From: JAKFWF01 sp963732635
GTDB taxonomy: Bacteria > Pseudomonadota > Alphaproteobacteria > Rhizobiales > Hyphomicrobiaceae
DNA length: 64,000 nt
Direction of reading: 5' to 3'
Assembly: GCA_963732635.1 (NCBI GenBank)
Contig: CAVTAL010000019.1
Location: 1 to 64,000, forward strand
The position numbers and the translations under genes were made by a program. The notes below the pieces were generated by a model, which saw only the letters and a program-made list of their open reading frames with translations, was not told the origin of the DNA and made no database searches. Positions 26,314 through 35,346 of the stretch are shown one piece after another (position 1 is the stretch's first letter; the number at the start of each line of letters is the position of its first letter).

Positions 26314-27360
26314 TCAGGCCTTGTCGTGCTTGGCAACCAGCGCCTTGGCTTCGGCGACGAGCTTGGCGCCGTCCAGGCCCTTGGCCTTGACCTGTTCGAT
26401 CCAGGCGGCGGTGACTGGCTCGCAAGCCTTCATCCACTTGGCCTTTTCTTCCTCGCTGATCGTGCTGACGGTGTTGCCGCGCTTCTTGACCATGTCGAGC
26501 ACGGCGGCGCCGGCTTCGTCCCACATGGCACCGGCGCGGGCGGCGAATGCGGCACCCGAATTCTTGTCGATTACCGCCTTCAGATCCGGTGCCAAGCCGT
26601 CGTACTTGGCCTTGTTCATGGCGAGGAAGAAGCTCGCGGTATAAAGCGTCGGTGACCCCGGAATCTCGGTGTGGAACTTGACCAGTTCGTGGACCTTGAT
26701 TGCCGGCACGACTTCCCACGGCACCACGGCGCCGTCGATCACTTTCTGCGCCAGGCTTTCCGGCACTTGCGGCACCGGCATGCCGATCGAGGTGGCGCCG
26801 AGCGCCTTGAGCGCTTCGCCGGCCAGCCGGGTCGGATTGCGCAGCTTCAGGCCTTTCAGGTCATCAAGCGTCTTGATCGGTTTGTTGGCGTGGATGAGGC
26901 CGGCGTCGTGTGCCCAATAGGACAGAATCTTGACGTCCTTGACCTCGTCCTTGAGGTGGGCGTCGGCGAACTCCTGGGCGGCCTTGGCATTGACGATACC
27001 GCGTCGCGCCGCGATGAACGGCAGCTCGAAAACCTCGGTGGTCGGGAAGCGGCCGGGGGTGGATCCGGGCAGGGTCCAGACGATGTCGACGACGCCATCG
27101 CGCGCCTGATCATAAAGCTGGGGCGGGGTGCCGCCGAGCTGCATCGACGGGAAAATGTCGATCTTGATCTTGCCTTGGCTGTCGGCTTCCACCTGCTTGG
27201 CCCAAGGCGCCAGCATCTTGGCGTGGCCATTCGATACCGGCGGCAGGAAGTGATGCAGCTTGAGTGTGACCACGGCCTGGCCGTGCGCGAAGCGGGACAC
27301 GAACGGCATGCTGACGGCGGCGCCGGTAGCTGCAACCATTTGACGGCGAGTGAGTTTCAC
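26314..27360 (-). CDS. TRAP transporter substrate-binding protein (DctP)
   Basis: A 348-residue periplasmic binding protein. The GTG at 27360 was chosen: it has AGGGAGAA in front and gives VKLTRRQMVAATGAAVSMPF, a signal with a twin-arginine-like RR. The mature part has the DctP core LKLHHFLPPVSNGHAKMLAP, the FPSMQLGGTPPQLYDQARDG block and WVLPG-like WTLPGSTPGRFPTTEVFELP. The conserved substrate-carboxylate arginine is expected in LKGLKLRNPTRLAGEALKAL. The likely ligand is an organic acid. It is first of the DctPQM operon. Confidence 0.92.
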   Translation of the reverse strand: MKLTRRQMVAATGAAVSMPFVSRFAHGQAVVTLKLHHFLPPVSNGHAKMLAPWAKQVEADSQGKIKIDIFPSMQLGGTPPQLYDQARDGVVDIVWTLPGSTPGRFPTTEVFELPFIAARRGIVNAKAAQEFADAHLKDEVKDVKILSYWAHDAGLIHANKPIKTLDDLKGLKLRNPTRLAGEALKALGATSIGMPVPQVPESLAQKVIDGAVVPWEVVPAIKVHELVKFHTEIPGSPTLYTASFFLAMNKAKYDGLAPDLKAVIDKNSGAAFAARAGAMWDEAGAAVLDMVKKRGNTVSTISEEEKAKWMKACEPVTAAWIEQVKAKGLDGAKLVAEAKALVAKHDKA

Positions 27361-27857
27361 GACGTGGTTCTCCCTGTGGCTAGACCGATCATCCATTCCC
27401 GAACCGGCGCATTTTGATCGTGCGGTTGTCCACCGATGGTGGATGCTTTTTTGCGAAAGCTTAAGCAGTTCGGCGCTGTGCGATCAACGGACATCGGTTG
27501 GAATGGCAAGATTTGCCGTGGTGAAGGGGCAACGGCGACGGATGCGACTAGCGCATAGGTGATTTGCAAAAACGCAGGCAAATCGCGTTAATCTTACTAT
27601 CCAAGGTCGGAAATAGTCGCTAAGTCCATGAAATGTCGACAAAAGGACTGAATTCACTGCAATTTAAGTGCTCTACGGCATAATGCGGTGAGAAAGAAAA
27701 AAGGATGAATGGACGGGACTGCGGCTCGCAGGGTTCGGTTAGTCACATTCGCCAGTTCGCCGCGGGAACAATAATTCCCGGGATAGGGCGGCCGAGACTG
27801 GCACGAAGTTTGGAACGGCAGTCGGCAGGTGTTCGAATTGTGTAAAGGGTATCGGAC
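27361..27857. other. Divergent intergenic region between dctP and the FliJ-like gene
   Basis: About 500 bases, lower in GC than the flanks, with no supported gene. It should hold the promoters of both divergent units. A sigma-54-like element lies at 27799-27814. Confidence 0.5.
27799..27814 (+). promoter_or_regulatory. Candidate sigma-54 promoter of the FliJ-like gene
   Basis: TGGCACGAAGTTTGGA matches the -24/-12 consensus TGGCAC-N5-TTGCA except for G in place of C at -12. It lies 44 bp before the ATG at 27858. Flagellar genes of alphaproteobacteria often use sigma-54, which makes the match plausible but unproven. Confidence 0.4.
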
Positions 27858-28238
27858 ATGAAATCACGTGATTCCGCGATGCGACTCAAGCGCTTCGATG
27901 CGAGTGAGAAAGCGCGCAAGGTGGCGGATCTTGAGCACATGATCCGCGAGTTCGAACAGATGGCGATCGATCTCGACCGGCAGATCAGTGCCGAGGAAGA
28001 TCGTACCGGCGTCAAGGATGCCAGCCATTTCAACTATTCCACATTCGCCAAGGCTGCTGGCCAGCGTCGCTCCAATTTGAAAGCTTCGATAGACGGCCTC
28101 GCCGCCAAGCTCGATGCCGCGGTGCGAGAACGCGATGCCGCCCAGGCCGACCTCGATGCCGTCATGACGACCGACCCGCGCGAACATGATCGCGGTCGCC
28201 GCCGTCCGGATCGGCTATCGGGAATCTCGATGCGCTGA
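27858..28238 (+). CDS. fliJ: FliJ-like flagellar export chaperone
   Basis: A 126-residue, almost wholly helical protein: MRLKRFDASEKARKVADLEH, MIREFEQMAIDLDRQISAEE and FAKAAGQRRSNLKASIDGLA. This matches the short FliJ-type coiled-coil proteins of Rhizobiales, in which two long helices form a hairpin that engages the type III export ATPase. The basic tail (DRGRRRPDRLSGISMR) is less typical and may be frameshifted. The terminator at 28276 follows 37 bp after the stop. Confidence 0.7.
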   Translation: MKSRDSAMRLKRFDASEKARKVADLEHMIREFEQMAIDLDRQISAEEDRTGVKDASHFNYSTFAKAAGQRRSNLKASIDGLAAKLDAAVRERDAAQADLDAVMTTDPREHDRGRRRPDRLSGISMR

Positions 28239-28275
28239 CCAGGGCGCCAATTTCGGGTCATCAACAGTTTGCCAA

Positions 28276-28302
28276 CGCCCCGTTTCGGGGCGCTTGCTTT
28301 TG
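28276..28302 (+). terminator. Rho-independent terminator after fliJ
   Basis: CGCCCCG pairs with CGGGGCG around a TTT loop and is followed by CTTGCTTTTG. Confidence 0.75.
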
Positions 28303-28362
28303 AAGTCCCGCTTGTGGGAACTCTGCTCCTCGATTCCAGGCGAGGAGCACCGGTCGACTGCG

Positions 28363-28930
28363 ATGTTGTTTGAGCGCCGAGGTTTGCGCATCGTGATAGC
28401 GGCCATCATGGCTCCGCTGGCGACCGCCTGCGCCACCCAATCGCTCACGCCGACACTTGAAATCCCTAAATTGCCAAGTGCGTTGGCGGGTGAACCGGGG
28501 CGTTTCGATGGCAGGTCAGCCGACATCTACGGGCTGATTGCCAGTGGTGCCTTGACTTGTTGGTTCGCGGCTAACGGTCAGCTCAAAAAAAGCCATATAT
28601 TTCATGCAGATGCCGATCCCCAAGCGAAGGGGGGAGCAGTCGAGATTGCGGTTCTGGAACGGGATTTGGTTGGCCCGAAGCCTTGGGGGCCAAAGGCCTT
28701 CAAGGTGGCGCTTTCGCAGTCCGGTGATCAGACGACGATTGAAGTCGACAATCTCAAGTTGCCCGAAGACGACAGCAGCGCGAATGCGCGCCGATGTTTT
28801 TCATTGGGCGCAGGGCGGCAGGGATTGCCAGCTGAAGCCGACCGAAGTGGCTGCGCCGCCAGCGCCGGTTGCACCGAAGAAAAAAGTAAAAGCCAAGGCC
28901 GTGAAGAAAATCACCACAACCGCGCAATGA
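28363..28930 (+). pseudogene. Putative lipoprotein, one frameshift
   Basis: The N-terminus RIVIAAIMAPLATACATQ is a lipoprotein signal with the lipobox LATAC and a cysteine at about residue 24. The mature part, EIPKLPSALAGEPGRFDGRS followed by ADIYGLIASGALTCWFA, has no recognised family. A shift near 28780 separates LKLPEDDSS from the frame that reads MRADVFHWAQGGRDCQLKPT and ends in a Lys/Ala-rich tail (KKKVKAKAVKKITTTAQ) at 28930. That second frame is clearly coding, as it keeps a Cys-containing block and the neighbours' codon use. Confidence 0.6.
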
Positions 28931-29010
28931 AGCCGCAGGTGCACGTTCCCGGATGCGGGGTGATCCGCAACTGCATCCGGGTGCTCACTTCGCGCCGTTG
29001 AGCTGGTTGC

Positions 29011-29292
29011 TCAAGGCCCACGATATTCCTGGACGCGCGTGGCGCGAAGACCCGGCAGTCCATGACGGTCGATCGACCGCTGCCAGCTCAGGAACTCGTC
29101 GACGGTTAATTTGTACCGTTCGCACGCTTCCTCAAGGCTCAGCAGCCCGCCGCGAACGGCAGCCACGACCTCGGCTTTACGTCGAATGACCCACCGCTTG
29201 GTTTCCCTTGGCGGTAAATCGGCGACTGTGAGCGGGCTCCCATCGGGGCCGATCACGTAACGCACTCGCGCTCTGAATTGCTGTTCGGTCAT
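29011..29292 (-). CDS. sciP: CtrA inhibitor SciP (DUF1153)
   Basis: A 93-residue DNA-binding protein nearly identical in pattern to alphaproteobacterial SciP: RVRYVIGPDGSPLTVADLPP, RRKAEVVAAVRGGLLSLEEA and YKLTVDEFLSWQRSIDRHGL. SciP binds the cell-cycle regulator CtrA and blocks its recruitment of RNA polymerase. The helix-turn-helix lies at about residues 35-75. The start MTEQQFRARVRYVIG at 29292 is the usual one. ctrA itself is not in the window; the lipoprotein and FliJ-like genes lie next to it. Confidence 0.9.
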   Translation of the reverse strand: MTEQQFRARVRYVIGPDGSPLTVADLPPRETKRWVIRRKAEVVAAVRGGLLSLEEACERYKLTVDEFLSWQRSIDRHGLPGLRATRVQEYRGP

Positions 29293-29664
29293 CGTACTCA
29301 CAACACGGTTCAAGACCCAGCGTCACCATAGTCGAATGCAATAAATTTTGATCTAAGGTTTTAGGTAAAGATATACTAATCAACTGGTTCATTTTGTGGA
29401 GTATTTTGATGTAACGAAGTGTTAGTGTCAAGCATTCCGTTGAACAGCAGGCACGCGCGTCTAGTCGCAATGATGACCACGTGATGTCGTTTGGATGCGG
29501 CATTGAGGGCGTTCGTCAGGTGGGTTGTGTCTTGCATCCGCCATTCTTTCGGTCCACACCCCGACCAGATTGTGACCCGCGAGGGTGCAATCGACCAGAA
29601 ACATGCCGGCGATCCTGCCCTGATTGGCAGGACGGTGGCCACTGACCCCGGGTTATTTCGTAGT
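29293..29664. other. AT-rich intergenic region between sciP and mnmA
   Basis: These 372 bases separate divergent sciP and mnmA. The part near 29330-29440 is markedly AT-rich, which suits promoters. An in-frame extension of mnmA back to 29491 is open but not family-like. No CtrA-type TTAA-N7-TTAA site was found by eye. Confidence 0.45.
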
Positions 29665-30909
29665 ATGGCCGCCATAGCGACCTCGGATCCCTCCACAGAG
29701 GTCCCATCGGATCCGACGTACTTCCGCAAGGGGCCGATCGTGCCTGGGCGAAAGCGTATTGTCGCGGCAATGTCGGGCGGCGTCGACAGCGCCGTCGCAG
29801 CGGCCTTGTTGAAGGCCGAGGGACACGAGGTCATTGGCGTCACGCTGCAACTCTACGATCACGGCGAAGCCACGAAGCGCAAAGGCAGTTGCTGCGCTGG
29901 GCAGGACATTCACGATGCGCGCCGCGCCGCCGACATTCTGGGCATCCCGCATTATGTCCTCGACTACGAGAAGCGGTTCGAGGCCGCCGTCATGCAGTCG
30001 TTCGCGGATAGCTATCTGGCGGGCGAAACGCCGATCCCATGCGTGACCTGCAATGCCCAGGTCAAATTCAAGGACCTGCTCGACACCGCCAAGGAACTGG
30101 GCGCCGACCTGATGGCGACTGGCCACTATATCTCGCGCGCGGAAGTCGGTGGCGGACCGCGGTTGATGCGTGCCGTCGATGCCGAGCGCGATCAGAGCTA
30201 TTTTTTGTTTTCCACCACGCGCGAGCAACTCGATCAATTATGTTTCCCGCTCGGCGAAATGCACAAGAGCGACGTGCGCTCGCTCGCGGCTGGGTTCGGA
30301 CTTCCATTGGCCGATAAGCCGGATAGCCAAGATATCTGCTTCGTGCCGACCGGGCGTTATACGGATGTCATCGCGCGGCTGCGACCGAATGCCGATCAGT
30401 CCGGCGAGATCGTGCACGTGGACGGTCGTGTCTTGGGCACGCATTCGGGAATTGCGAACTTCACCATCGGTCAGCGACGCGGCTTGAACGTCAACAGTAT
30501 CGAGCCGCTATTCGTGCTGCGGCTGGAGCCTGAAACGCATCGTGTCGTCGTTGGCCCCCGCGATCAACTACGCACGACGGCGCTTGCGCTCCGTGACGTG
30601 AATTGGCTCGGCGAGGGCGAGATCGGGGGCGTGCCGCGCTCAGTCGACGTCCATGTCAAGTTGCGTTCGCAGCAGGAACCGCGTCCGGCGACGGTGCATT
30701 TCCTGGCAGATGGTCGTGCCATCGTCGAACTCGCGAGCGATGAATTCGGCATATCCGCCGGACAGGCATGCGTGTTTTACGCCGACGGGTCGGCGCGCTC
30801 GGTGGTTTTGGGCGGCGGCTGGATCGCTCGGACGCAAGGTGGAGCGGCTTCCGCGCGAGGGGCGAACCCCATCGAGCAGCCGGCCGGAACCGTCGGCTTA
30901 AGTCAATGA
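29665..30909 (+). CDS. mnmA: tRNA-specific 2-thiouridylase MnmA
   Basis: A 414-residue enzyme that thiolates U34 of tRNA(Lys, Glu, Gln). The PP-loop IVAAMSGGVDSAVAAALLKA is intact, and the two catalytic cysteines lie in ETPIPCVTCNAQVKFKDL and in SGIANFTIGQRRGLNV-adjacent sequence of the family; the N-terminal CCAGQD block is also present. DKPDSQDICFVPTGRYTDVI is the conserved tRNA-binding part. The ATG at 29665 adds a 30-residue N-terminal tail, as in other Rhizobiales. Confidence 0.93.
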   Translation: MAAIATSDPSTEVPSDPTYFRKGPIVPGRKRIVAAMSGGVDSAVAAALLKAEGHEVIGVTLQLYDHGEATKRKGSCCAGQDIHDARRAADILGIPHYVLDYEKRFEAAVMQSFADSYLAGETPIPCVTCNAQVKFKDLLDTAKELGADLMATGHYISRAEVGGGPRLMRAVDAERDQSYFLFSTTREQLDQLCFPLGEMHKSDVRSLAAGFGLPLADKPDSQDICFVPTGRYTDVIARLRPNADQSGEIVHVDGRVLGTHSGIANFTIGQRRGLNVNSIEPLFVLRLEPETHRVVVGPRDQLRTTALALRDVNWLGEGEIGGVPRSVDVHVKLRSQQEPRPATVHFLADGRAIVELASDEFGISAGQACVFYADGSARSVVLGGGWIARTQGGAASARGANPIEQPAGTVGLSQ

Positions 30910-31040
30910 ACAACAAATTCAGCAGCGCTCGGATCAATCGCGTGCCTTGTCACCAAGACGACCTTGTGACATTTGATGCTTGCATGATGGCGGGACCGGC
31001 GCTCTGTGGCGCGTTAACCTTGAAATGAGGAGTTGATCCG

Positions 31041-31760
31041 GTGACAGGTGAGCCCATTCGCTCGATGGAATCGCGGCGTAAGACGTCGGCGATCGCAGCC
31101 AGAGCCCACGCATTTGTGCATGGCCACAATCCGCAGATGGAAGAGCACTCGATCCGCACCGCTTATCGGCGCTGGGCTCCGGTGTACGATCACACCTTTG
31201 GCAAGGTCGCCGCCGAAGGTCGCAAGCATGCCGTCGAAATTATCAATCGCAGTAGCGGTCGCGTGCTCGAAGTCGGCGTTGGCACCGGGTTGTCGCTGCC
31301 AGCCTACAAGCGCGATCTCGAAATCGTCGGCATCGACCTATCGCACGAGATGCTTGAGAAGGCGCGGGAGAAGGTTGCCGAGTTCGGCTTGAAGAACGTG
31401 ACCGGCCTGCACGAGATGGATGCCGGTCAACTCGAATTTCCCGATGGCGGTTTCGACACGGTTGTCGCCATGTATGTGATGACAGTGGTGCCGGAGCCTG
31501 AAAAGGTGATGAAGGAGCTGGCGCGCGTCTGCAAGCCCGGCGGCCAGGTTCTGCTGGTCAATCATTTCAGCACTGAAGACGGCATGCGCGGCTGGGTTGA
31601 GCGGCGGATGGCACCGTTCGCTGACAAGCTCGGCTGGCGGCCGATCTTCGATCTCGACCGGGTGATGGTGGCGCCAGAACTCAAGCTCGTCGAAAGCCGT
31701 GCCATGCGGCCGATGGGCATCTTCACGATGTTGCGCTTTACCAAGGGGCTCAGCGCCTGA
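31041..31760 (+). CDS. pmtA: Phospholipid N-methyltransferase PmtA
   Basis: A 239-residue class I SAM-dependent methyltransferase of the rhizobial/Rhodobacter PmtA type, which converts phosphatidylethanolamine to phosphatidylcholine. Motif I is GRVLEVGVGTGLSLPAYKRD, motif II IVGIDLSHEMLEKAREKV, followed by FDTVVAMYVMTVVPEPEKVM. The N-terminal YRRWAPVYDHTFGKVAAEGR is typical of the family. The GTG at 31041 has GAGGAG in front; an ATG at 31065 is an alternative. A tRNA gene follows 107 bp downstream. Confidence 0.88.
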   Translation: MTGEPIRSMESRRKTSAIAARAHAFVHGHNPQMEEHSIRTAYRRWAPVYDHTFGKVAAEGRKHAVEIINRSSGRVLEVGVGTGLSLPAYKRDLEIVGIDLSHEMLEKAREKVAEFGLKNVTGLHEMDAGQLEFPDGGFDTVVAMYVMTVVPEPEKVMKELARVCKPGGQVLLVNHFSTEDGMRGWVERRMAPFADKLGWRPIFDLDRVMVAPELKLVESRAMRPMGIFTMLRFTKGLSA

Positions 31761-31867
31761 GGCTGCGGTCGCGCGTCGAGCCGGTGAACTTCGCTTGACG
31801 CGCCGCTGCGTGCTTCCTATACCGTGCGAAGTCGCTGGAACACGGCGGCTTTGCCCTTTGAAGGCAT

Positions 31868-31944
31868 GGCGGGATAGCTCAGTTGGTTAGAGCGGCGGAA
31901 TCATAATCCGTAGGTCCCCAGTTCAAGTCTGGGTCTCGCTACCA
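31868..31944 (+). tRNA. tRNA-Met (CAT), elongator type
   Basis: A 77-base cloverleaf including an encoded CCA. The acceptor GGCGGGA pairs with TCTCGCT (two G-T pairs), the D-arm is GCTCAGTTGGTTAGAGC, the anticodon stem GCGGA/TCCGT frames loop ATCATAA with anticodon CAT, and the T-arm is CCCAGTTCAAGTCTGGG. Elongator Met is favoured over Ile2 by the acceptor sequence. The 3' end abuts a recombinase remnant. Confidence 0.9.
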
Positions 31945-31977
31945 TTTTTTGTCAACGGCTTAGCCGCATTCGCAAAT

Positions 31978-32370
31978 CTAAGAATCCGTTGGTCTGCGTG
32001 GGTTTTCCGTCAGAGTCCCACGCCGCAGGGCCGCGCAAAACCACAAGTTCCGGCCTGCCCGCCCACGCGCACAAACCGTGTCGGCCGCGGCGATCAGACG
32101 GATCAATTTGGCGGCCTGGTAGTGGGTCGTCATCCGCGCTGGCTCGCAGCCCAGGCCATGGCGAACCTCGACGCCGACACCGGCCGCCCGCAGTCTGCGG
32201 CCGAACGTGTGCTTCATGTTATGCACCCGCATCTGAGGCATGCCAGCGCGTACGCGGGCCCGCTTCCAGGCAGCGGTGAACCTGCGGTCGAGCGGCCGGC
32301 TCGTAGTCGAACACGTCCGGCCCTTGAACCACACCTGCCATTTCGCGGCGGCGCAAAGTGCCGAGCGCAT
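31978..32370 (-). pseudogene. Tyrosine recombinase (integrase) C-terminal remnant
   Basis: The frame contains RVHNMKHTFGRRLRAAGVGV and ARMTTHYQAAKLIRLIAAAD, which align to the catalytic core of phage-type integrases (HDLRHTFATRLxxAG ... TTHYS). The HxxR arginine is replaced by lysine (HNMK), the LLGH block is lost, and everything before about residue 30 is unrelated. The tyrosine in TTHY remains. It points toward the 3' end of tRNA-Met, the usual place for an integrated island's recombinase. It is decayed and surely inactive. Confidence 0.7.
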
Positions 32371-32521
32371 TAGGTGGTGCTGCCACTAGGCGCTCAAATC
32401 GACCGTCGGCGACCGTTACGTCGATCTGGCGGGTACCAGCTCCGCTGCAGCGGGGACTGTGCGTCGCGATTGATCGCTGTAGACAGTGATACCGCCTGCA
32501 TATTCAAGGATGAACCGATCG

Positions 32522-33244
32522 ATGAATGCGTCCGCACCGCAGACAGTCAATGTGATGAGTGGCCTCGCATTGGAGGTGGCTGTCAATCGGTGGCTGAAAC
32601 CGAGATTCGAGACTGAAACTAGTTTTCGTCTTGCAATCGATTGGCGACCGACGACAGCCTTGATGCGCTCGATCGATGAAGGCGCGCGCGCCGATGTCAT
32701 CATTGCCATCAGTGATTCCATGGATCGCCTGATGAATTCTGGAATTGTGCGAACCGAGACGCGTGCGCGCCTCGCCGATGCCGTACTTGGGGTTGGAGTG
32801 CGCCAAGGTTCTATCCTGCCAGACGTCTCGACGGTCGATGCCTTCAAGTCGGCGATCCTCAACGCGCGGGCCGTCGCCTATTCGAAGGCAGGCGCGAGCG
32901 GCATCTATTTCGCTGGATTGATCGAGCGGTGGGGGATCGCGGAAGCAGTCAACGCGCAGGCTGTCGTCATTCCGATGGGCTTCACGGCGGAGAAGGTCGC
33001 CAGTGGCGAAGCGGATCTGGCGATTCAACAGATCAGTGAGTTGATGTCGGTTGCCGGCATCGCCGTCGCTGGGGCATTTCCTCCCGAAATCCAGGTGGCG
33101 TCGACGTTTGAAGTCGCTGTGTTCAGTGATGCCGCAAACCCTGACGGGGCGGCGGCGCTCATCAGGACGCTCACCTCGCCGGCCGCCGCCAAGGCCTACG
33201 AGGACGGCGGGTTGATTTCGCGCCTCGCTGTCCCTTCGGCCTGA
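32522..33244 (+). CDS. ModA-like substrate-binding protein, no visible signal peptide
   Basis: A 240-residue protein of the type II periplasmic-binding fold (molybdate-binding-like): VNVMSGLALEVAVNRWLKPR at the start, GARADVIIAISDSMDRLM, then AVAYSKAGASGIYFAGLIER and GEADLAIQQISELMSVAGIA, all in the order seen in solo ModA-like proteins. It has no export signal, and no ABC permease or ATPase lies nearby. The start at 32522 follows AAGGA with 11-base spacing. The racemase-family gene starts just after its stop, so the two are likely cotranscribed. Confidence 0.75.
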   Translation: MNASAPQTVNVMSGLALEVAVNRWLKPRFETETSFRLAIDWRPTTALMRSIDEGARADVIIAISDSMDRLMNSGIVRTETRARLADAVLGVGVRQGSILPDVSTVDAFKSAILNARAVAYSKAGASGIYFAGLIERWGIAEAVNAQAVVIPMGFTAEKVASGEADLAIQQISELMSVAGIAVAGAFPPEIQVASTFEVAVFSDAANPDGAAALIRTLTSPAAAKAYEDGGLISRLAVPSA

Positions 33245-33259
33245 AACAGGATGACACTC

Positions 33260-33765
33260 ATGTCCAAAACGCCTCGCATCGTGCTGTTGCACGCGACCCC
33301 AGTCGCAATCGATCCGATCCAGAAATCATTCGCCGATCGGTGGCCACAGGCCGAGTTGGTCAATCTGCTGGACGATTCACTTTCGGCGGACCGGGCCAAG
33401 GACCATGATTTGACTCCGCGCATGATCGAGCGGTTCGTCGAATTTGGACGCTACGCTCACTCGCTCGGCGCCGCAGGCATTCTCGTCACCTGCTCGGCGT
33501 TCGGCCCGGCCATCGAACGCATGGCGCGGGACCTGCCGGTGCCCGTTCTCAAACCCAACGAGGCGATGTTCCAAGCGGCGTTGGCCAAGGGCCGGAAGAT
33601 TGGCATGCTCGCGACGTTCGCACCATCGGTCGTGACAATGACGGAGGAATTCGACGAGTTCGTCCGTCAATCCGGCTCGAATGCGACGCTACGGACGATC
33701 GTGGTCGAGCGGGCGATGGACGTGCTGCGTAAGGGCGACGCTGAAACCCACAACGCGTTGTCGGC
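33260..33765 (+). pseudogene. Asp/Glu racemase-family protein, 5' part, split by IS66
   Basis: The frame reads IVLLHATPVAIDPIQKSFAD, AGILVTCSAFGPAIERMARD (first catalytic Cys in VTCSAFG) and KIGMLATFAPSVVTMTEEFD, the order of the aspartate/glutamate racemase or hydantoin racemase superfamily. At 33758-33765 (THNAL) it runs into IS66 tnpC DNA on the opposite strand. The remaining part resumes at about 35767. The gene is inactivated. The ATG at 33260 is preferred over 33251 because of AGGA spacing. Confidence 0.8.
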
Positions 33766-34917
33766 GCACTTGCCGTTGATGCCGCGCTCGATCTCGAACA
33801 GCCGGTCGATGTGCCGGACGGCCTGCAGCGCCAATGGCGAGATCGGCGCTGGTGCTTTGCCCTCGGCCCTGCGCTGCGCGCTGGCCTCGATATCGGCGAG
33901 GGCGAAGAACGGCCGGCGTGCGTGCGCCCAGCAGGCGGCCTCCAGGATCGGCCCCGGCTGGCGACCGGTCAGATACAGCTTGTTGTAGCCGGAGTAGGCA
34001 TCGGCCTGCAGCAACCCAGACCATCGGGCCAAGTGCTCTTCGACGTGTGCACCGCCACGATCGCGTGAGTAGTAGAACATCGCCGCAGGTGGAGTGCCGC
34101 CGCCGAACGGGCGGTCGTCGCGCACGTAGACCCAGCAGCGGCCGGTGTGTGTCTTGCCCTTGGCCAGCACCGGCACCGTGGTGTCGTCACCATGCAGCCG
34201 CTCGGCACCGAAGACATGGGCCTCGACACGACGAAGCAGCGGCTCCAGCGCCGCACATCCCGCGCCGACCTGATCGGCGAGCGTCGACAGGGCAAGCGGC
34301 ACGCCTTCGCGGCCATAGCGCTCGGCCTGCCGGTTCAGCGGCTGGTGCTGCCCGAACTTCTCGTTGAGCAGCATGGCCATGAGGTTCGGCCCCGCCCACC
34401 CACGCGGGGTGACGTGGAACGGCGCGGGTGGCTCCGAGATCCGCTCGCAGTCCCTGCACGTCATCTTCTCGCGCACGTGCTGGACGACCTTCCACTGGCG
34501 CGGGATCACCTCCAGCGTCTCGGTGATCGTCTCGCCGAGCTTGCGCAGGCGCGTGCCGCCGCAGCAGTCGCAGGCGGTCGGCGCCGGAATGACGACGCGC
34601 TCGCGCGGCAGGTGATCAGGGAACGGCTGGCGGGACGGGCGTTTGCGCGCGAACGTAGCGACGTTCGTCGTCTTGGCGGCGGCGTGCTCGGCGGCGATCT
34701 CGTCCTCGGTGGCGGCGGCCTCCAGCTCTTCAAGACCCAGTTCCATCTGATCGAGAAGCCGCGCCGTCCGCTCCGAGCGCGGCCCGTAGATCTGCCGCTT
34801 GAGCTTGGCGATCTCCAGATTCTGGCGCGCGATCGTTGCCGCGTCGTCGGCCAACTGGGCGCGGGCGAGTGCCAGCTCGGCTCTCAAGGCAGCGATGTCT
34901 TCTGGCTGCGAATCCAT
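33766..34917 (-). pseudogene. IS66 TnpC transposase, C-terminally truncated
   Basis: The N-terminal leucine-zipper-like coiled coil (ALRAELALARAQLADDAATI) and KLKRQIYGPRSERTARLLDQ are followed by the zinc-finger region (ACDCCGGTRLRKLGE; MTCRDCERISEPPAPF) and the DDE core (ERLHGDDTTVPVLAKGKTHT, then LLQADAYSGYNKLYL). These supply the first two acidic catalytic residues. The frame leaves the family after FEIERGINGKCAD, before the third catalytic residue, Glu, and the C-terminal dimer region. It is inactive. Confidence 0.88.
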
Positions 34918-34965
34918 GCGCCGATGGAATCACAGGCCGCCGTCCGCTGCTCGTGGAAAGTGTTC

Positions 34966-35346
34966 CTATCCCGCGCGTTCCGGGCGGAATGTGTGAACCG
35001 GGTTACGCCAGTCGATGCCAGACAGAAGGTAGGCGAGCTGCGCGGCCGAGATGGAGACCGCGTGCTCCTCCGGCGGACGCGGCGACGCGGATGGCCCAGG
35101 CAGGCTCGGCGGCCAAACAAAGCGGCCCCGCTCCAGCCGCTTGGCGTAGAGCGACAACCCGAGGCCGTCGTGCCAGAGAATCTTGATCAGGTCACCACGC
35201 GCCCCGCGAAATACGAAGAGATCGCCGACGAACGGATCACGGCCGAGCGCCTCCTGCACCTGGAGCGCGAGCCCGTTCATGCCGCGCCGCATGTCGGTGC
35301 GTCCGACTGCGAACCACACCCGCACGCCCGAAGGAACTGGGATCAT
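34966..35346 (-). CDS. IS66 TnpB accessory protein
   Basis: The small IS66 Orf2 protein of about 126 residues: MIPVPSGVRVWFAVGRTDMR, RRGMNGLALQVQEALGRDPF and VFRGARGDLIKILWHDGLGL are the diagnostic blocks. It is intact and overlaps the tnpA stop. It is required with TnpA and TnpC for IS66 transposition; its biochemical role is not well defined. Confidence 0.9.
   Translation of the reverse strand: MIPVPSGVRVWFAVGRTDMRRGMNGLALQVQEALGRDPFVGDLFVFRGARGDLIKILWHDGLGLSLYAKRLERGRFVWPPSLPGPSASPRPPEEHAVSISAAQLAYLLSGIDWRNPVHTFRPERAG

Noticed and set aside
28970..29664. CtrA binding sites around sciP
   Set aside because: No TTAA-N7-TTAA pair was found on careful reading; single TTAA sites are too common to count.
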